DNA from: Desulfovermiculus halophilus DSM 18834
Lineage (GTDB): Bacteria; Desulfobacterota; Desulfovibrionia; Desulfovibrionales; Desulfothermaceae
DNA length: 64,000 bases
Direction: 5' to 3'
Assembly: GCF_000620765.1 (NCBI RefSeq)
Contig: NZ_JIAK01000006.1
Location: 1 to 64,000, forward strand
Shown here: piece after piece, positions 62,034-64,000 of the stretch
Position numbering within the stretch: the stretch's first letter is position 1
Layout: each line of letters begins with the position of its first letter
The notes under the pieces: model-generated
Told to the model about the DNA's origin: nothing
What the model saw: only the letters and a program-made list of their open reading frames with translations
Databases searched by the model: none
Translations under genes and position numbers: made by a program

Positions 62034-63011
62034 TTATTCCTTAACCACCGCGACTTCCTTGAGGTATTTTTCCGCTCCTGGATGCAGGGGAAGAGTCATT
62101 CCGTCCAGAGCGTTTTCCACGCTGATGTCCTGGAACTTGGCGTGGGCCTCTTTGATCCTGTCCAGGTTGGTGTACATGGCCTTCATGATTTTATACACTA
62201 GGTCAGAATCCAGCTCCTTGCGGGCGGCCATGATGGCCATGACCGCGATGGTGGTGGAGTCTTCCTCCAGACCGGGATACGATCCGGCCGGGACCGGCTG
62301 CTGGGTATAGAACGGGTATTCATCCAGCAGCTGCTGGGCCTTGGGGCCGACAATATCCAGGACATCGATGTCCACCACAGTGGCGATGTCCTTGATGGCC
62401 GCCGCGCCCACAGCCACGGTGAAGAATGCGGCATCCAGACGGCCGTCTTTGATATAGTCCGCGGCCTGCCGGGCCTGGAGCTGCTCAGCCTGAAAATCGT
62501 CAAAGGATATGTCCCACGCGCTGAGGATCTGCTCGGCGTTGACCGTGGTCCCGGAGCCTATGGGCCCGACAGCCACCCGTTTGCCCTTGAGGTCGGCCAC
62601 GGACTCGATTCCCGAGTCTTTGCGGACGATGATCTGGATATGCTCCGGATACAGGGAGGCGCAGCCCAAGAGATTCTTGACCGGGGTGTCGAACATGCCT
62701 TCCTTGCCGTTGTAGGCATAGGAGGCAACATCGTTTTGCAGGATGGCAAAGTCGGTGTTGCCGGAGGCAATCAGGTTGGCGTTGGCCACCGAAGCCCCGG
62801 AGGATTCTGCCGTGACCTTGATGTTGTCGTCTTTGAGGTTGTTGAATGCAATTCTGGATATGGCTCCAGCCATGGGGAAGTAGGCCCCGGTGACCCAGCC
62901 GGCGGCAATGGAAACGAACTGGCGCTCTGCGGCCTGGGCCTGACCGGTGTTGAGGGTGAAGACTGCGGCAAGGGCCAGGGACACGACGCAGATCACGCTT
63001 TTCTTGAACAT
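62034..63011 (-). CDS. TAXI-family TRAP solute receptor
   Basis: The 325-residue periplasmic binding protein has a signal peptide (SLALAAVFTLNTGQAQA) followed by the TAXI start FVSIAAGWVTGAYFPMAGAI and later GKRVAVGPIGSGTTVNAEQIL. TAXI receptors deliver substrates such as glutamate or other organic acids to fused permeases. AAGGAGG precedes ATG 63011. The frame upstream is not coding. Its stop TAA is followed by heptads. Confidence 0.95.
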   Translation of the reverse strand: MFKKSVICVVSLALAAVFTLNTGQAQAAERQFVSIAAGWVTGAYFPMAGAISRIAFNNLKDDNIKVTAESSGASVANANLIASGNTDFAILQNDVASYAYNGKEGMFDTPVKNLLGCASLYPEHIQIIVRKDSGIESVADLKGKRVAVGPIGSGTTVNAEQILSAWDISFDDFQAEQLQARQAADYIKDGRLDAAFFTVAVGAAAIKDIATVVDIDVLDIVGPKAQQLLDEYPFYTQQPVPAGSYPGLEEDSTTIAVMAIMAARKELDSDLVYKIMKAMYTNLDRIKEAHAKFQDISVENALDGMTLPLHPGAEKYLKEVAVVKE

Positions 63012-63345
63012 CGCAAACCTCCTTGGAGCTAAGGTTGGAACTGGCTGCATGCAGGGCATGGAGATCGATGCGCGGGATGTCCCGGCCGGGCTCCTCCTCA
63101 AGGTTCTTTGTGGCGCTGAACACGGCGGGTCTGCACAGGATGCACCCGGTGGCCAGCCGAGGGGTGTGCATCCGAATAAACAGTTCCACGCCACATGGAC
63201 AGCGTTTATATGGTTCTTCGACATAGCTTGTGGATTTTTGGAGTTTGCCATTGCTCAGGGCCAAAAAAAACATAGCTGCACTGCTGGAGGGTTAGGATAC
63301 TTCGATTCCGTTAATAATCATAATTTGCACAAAATTTCAAGCCAC
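63012..63345. repeat. Upstream region of the TAXI receptor with truncated TIR11
   Basis: A partial TIR11 (GGTTCTTCGACATAGC, 63212-63227, with GAGTTTGCCATTGCTC) has lost its other end. The 63280-63340 stretch is A+T-rich (TTAATAATCATAATTTGC) and could hold the promoter for the transporter genes. No gene is supported. Confidence 0.6.
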
Positions 63346-63377
63346 AAAAAAAGGCCGGGGCTTTTGCCCCGGCCTTT
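63346..63377 (-). terminator. groEL terminator
   Basis: An 11-bp perfect stem AAGGCCGGGGC / GCCCCGGCCTT with a 4-base loop, followed on the minus strand by seven T residues, 30 bases beyond the groEL stop. Confidence 0.9.
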
Positions 63378-63405
63378 ATATGATCCAGATAAGGGAGTGC
63401 GCGGC

Positions 63406-64000
63406 TTAGTACATGCCGCCCATGCCTCCCATTCCGCCCATTCCGGGAGCTCCGCCCCCGCCTTTGTCCTTGTCTTCGGGCTTTTCGGCAATCGCCGCTT
63501 CTGTGGTCAGAAGCAGGGAGGCGATGGAGGCCGCGTTCTGCAAGGCAATCCTGGTCACCTTCTTGGGATCGATGACCCCGGACTTGATCAGGTCTTCGTA
63601 CTCGCCGGTGGCGGCATTGAAGCCGTAGCCGTCCTTTTCGGTCTTGACCTTCTCCACGATGATGGAGCCTTCGAAGCCGGCGTTGACGCAGATCTGGCGC
63701 AGAGGCTCGGTTACGGCCTTGCGGATGATCTCCACCCCGGCCCGCTCGTCTTCGTCTGCGGGCTTAACGTTGTCCAGGCCCTTGAGGCAGCGGACCAGGG
63801 CCACGCCGCCGCCGGGGACAATGCCTTCCTCCACCGCGGCGCGGGTGGCGTTCAGGGCGTCTTCGACCCGGGCCTTCTTCTCCTTCATCTCGGTCTCGGT
63901 GGCTGCACCGACATTGATCACGGCCACGCCGCCGACGATCTTGGCCAGGCGCTCCTGCAGCTTTTCCCGGTCATAGTCGGAGGTGGTCTCCTCAATCTCG
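63406..64000 (-). CDS. groEL: Chaperonin GroEL (3' part only)
   Basis: The reading frame enters from the right edge and encodes the C-terminal part of the 60-kDa chaperonin, including [19 protein letters not shown], the [19 protein letters not shown] motif and the flexible [10 protein letters not shown] tail. The 5' end is beyond the window, so no promoter or groES can be seen. Confidence 0.96.
   Translation of the reverse strand, partial: EIEETTSDYDREKLQERLAKIVGGVAVINVGAATETEMKEKKARVEDALNATRAAVEEGIVPGGGVALVRCLKGLDNVKPADEDERAGVEIIRKAVTEPLRQICVNAGFEGSIIVEKVKTEKDGYGFNAATGEYEDLIKSGVIDPKKVTRIALQNAASIASLLLTTEAAIAEKPEDKDKGGGGAPGMGGMGGMGGMY

Overview
The window is about 64 kb of bacterial chromosome, moderately GC-rich. 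Gene content and order point to a sulfate-reducing Desulfobacterota, most likely of the order Desulfovibrionales. The run rpmB / yceD-rpmF-plsX-fabH-fabG-acpP-fabF-comEB-ribD-ribE-ribBA-ribH-nusB-leuS matches, from memory, the order in Desulfovibrio, where glyA sits between fabF and the deaminase; it is missing here. A ferredoxin:thioredoxin reductase subunit and a TAXI-type TRAP transporter also fit an anaerobe. No rRNA gene is present, so no species is named.

Layout. 0.1-7.5 kb: phenylacetate-CoA ligase, a DUF456 membrane protein, threonine synthase, surE divergent from a YhaM-like HD protein, then tmk, a glutaredoxin-like protein, the FTR catalytic subunit and an Nfu scaffold. 7.9-30 kb: gltX, then the L28/L32/fatty-acid/riboflavin/nusB/leuS/lptE/holA/radC/lon housekeeping block. 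30.3-35 kb (minus strand): a HepT-MntA type VII toxin-antitoxin pair, a PqiC-like lipoprotein, a PIN/ribbon-helix-helix pair and an MCE-domain MlaD. 35.9-47.4 kb: an exopolysaccharide export locus (Wzc-like tyrosine kinase, Wza-like outer-membrane lipoprotein, YjbH/GfcD-like protein, an unknown lipoprotein, a small exported Gly/His-tailed protein, a CapD/WbpM-like dehydratase and a CpsB/YwqE-like phosphatase). 47.6-50 kb: mlaF, mlaE and a ModE-like regulator. 50.3-64 kb: tRNA-Pro(UGG), AmrS, purM, mnmG, a YhcC-like radical SAM protein, a class IV aminotransferase, DUF1850, a fused TRAP permease, a TAXI receptor and the 3' part of groEL.

The most unusual feature is the intergenic DNA. Nearly every gap holds dispersed repeats, named here as follows. 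H7: a degenerate 7-bp satellite, consensus RNCRGWV, in both orientations. AT-pal: GGGGCGAATNATNATTCGCCCC. G6 box: CCCCCCTTGAGGGGGG and neighbouring G6/C6 tracts. These three combine into a composite of about 350-400 bp whose two ends are H7 tracts in opposite orientation. H6: a 6-bp periodic ATCGNN element found upstream of ribBA, ribH and mnmG with a shared leader. TIR11: a small element with GGTTCTTCGAC ends and a compensatory base change between copies. CGCTGAT palindromes occur too. H7 runs start at, or even encode, the stop codons of about twenty genes, nearly always in the same orientation relative to the gene and usually with a TAG stop. Several proteins have C-terminal tails translated from this repeat.

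A second structural point: mlaE-mlaF (49.5-47.6 kb) and mlaD-pqiC (35-31.8 kb) lie on the same strand in the usual operon order. The exopolysaccharide locus separates the two halves, and the PIN/RHH pair separates mlaD from pqiC. This looks like an ancestral lipid-transport operon split by insertion.
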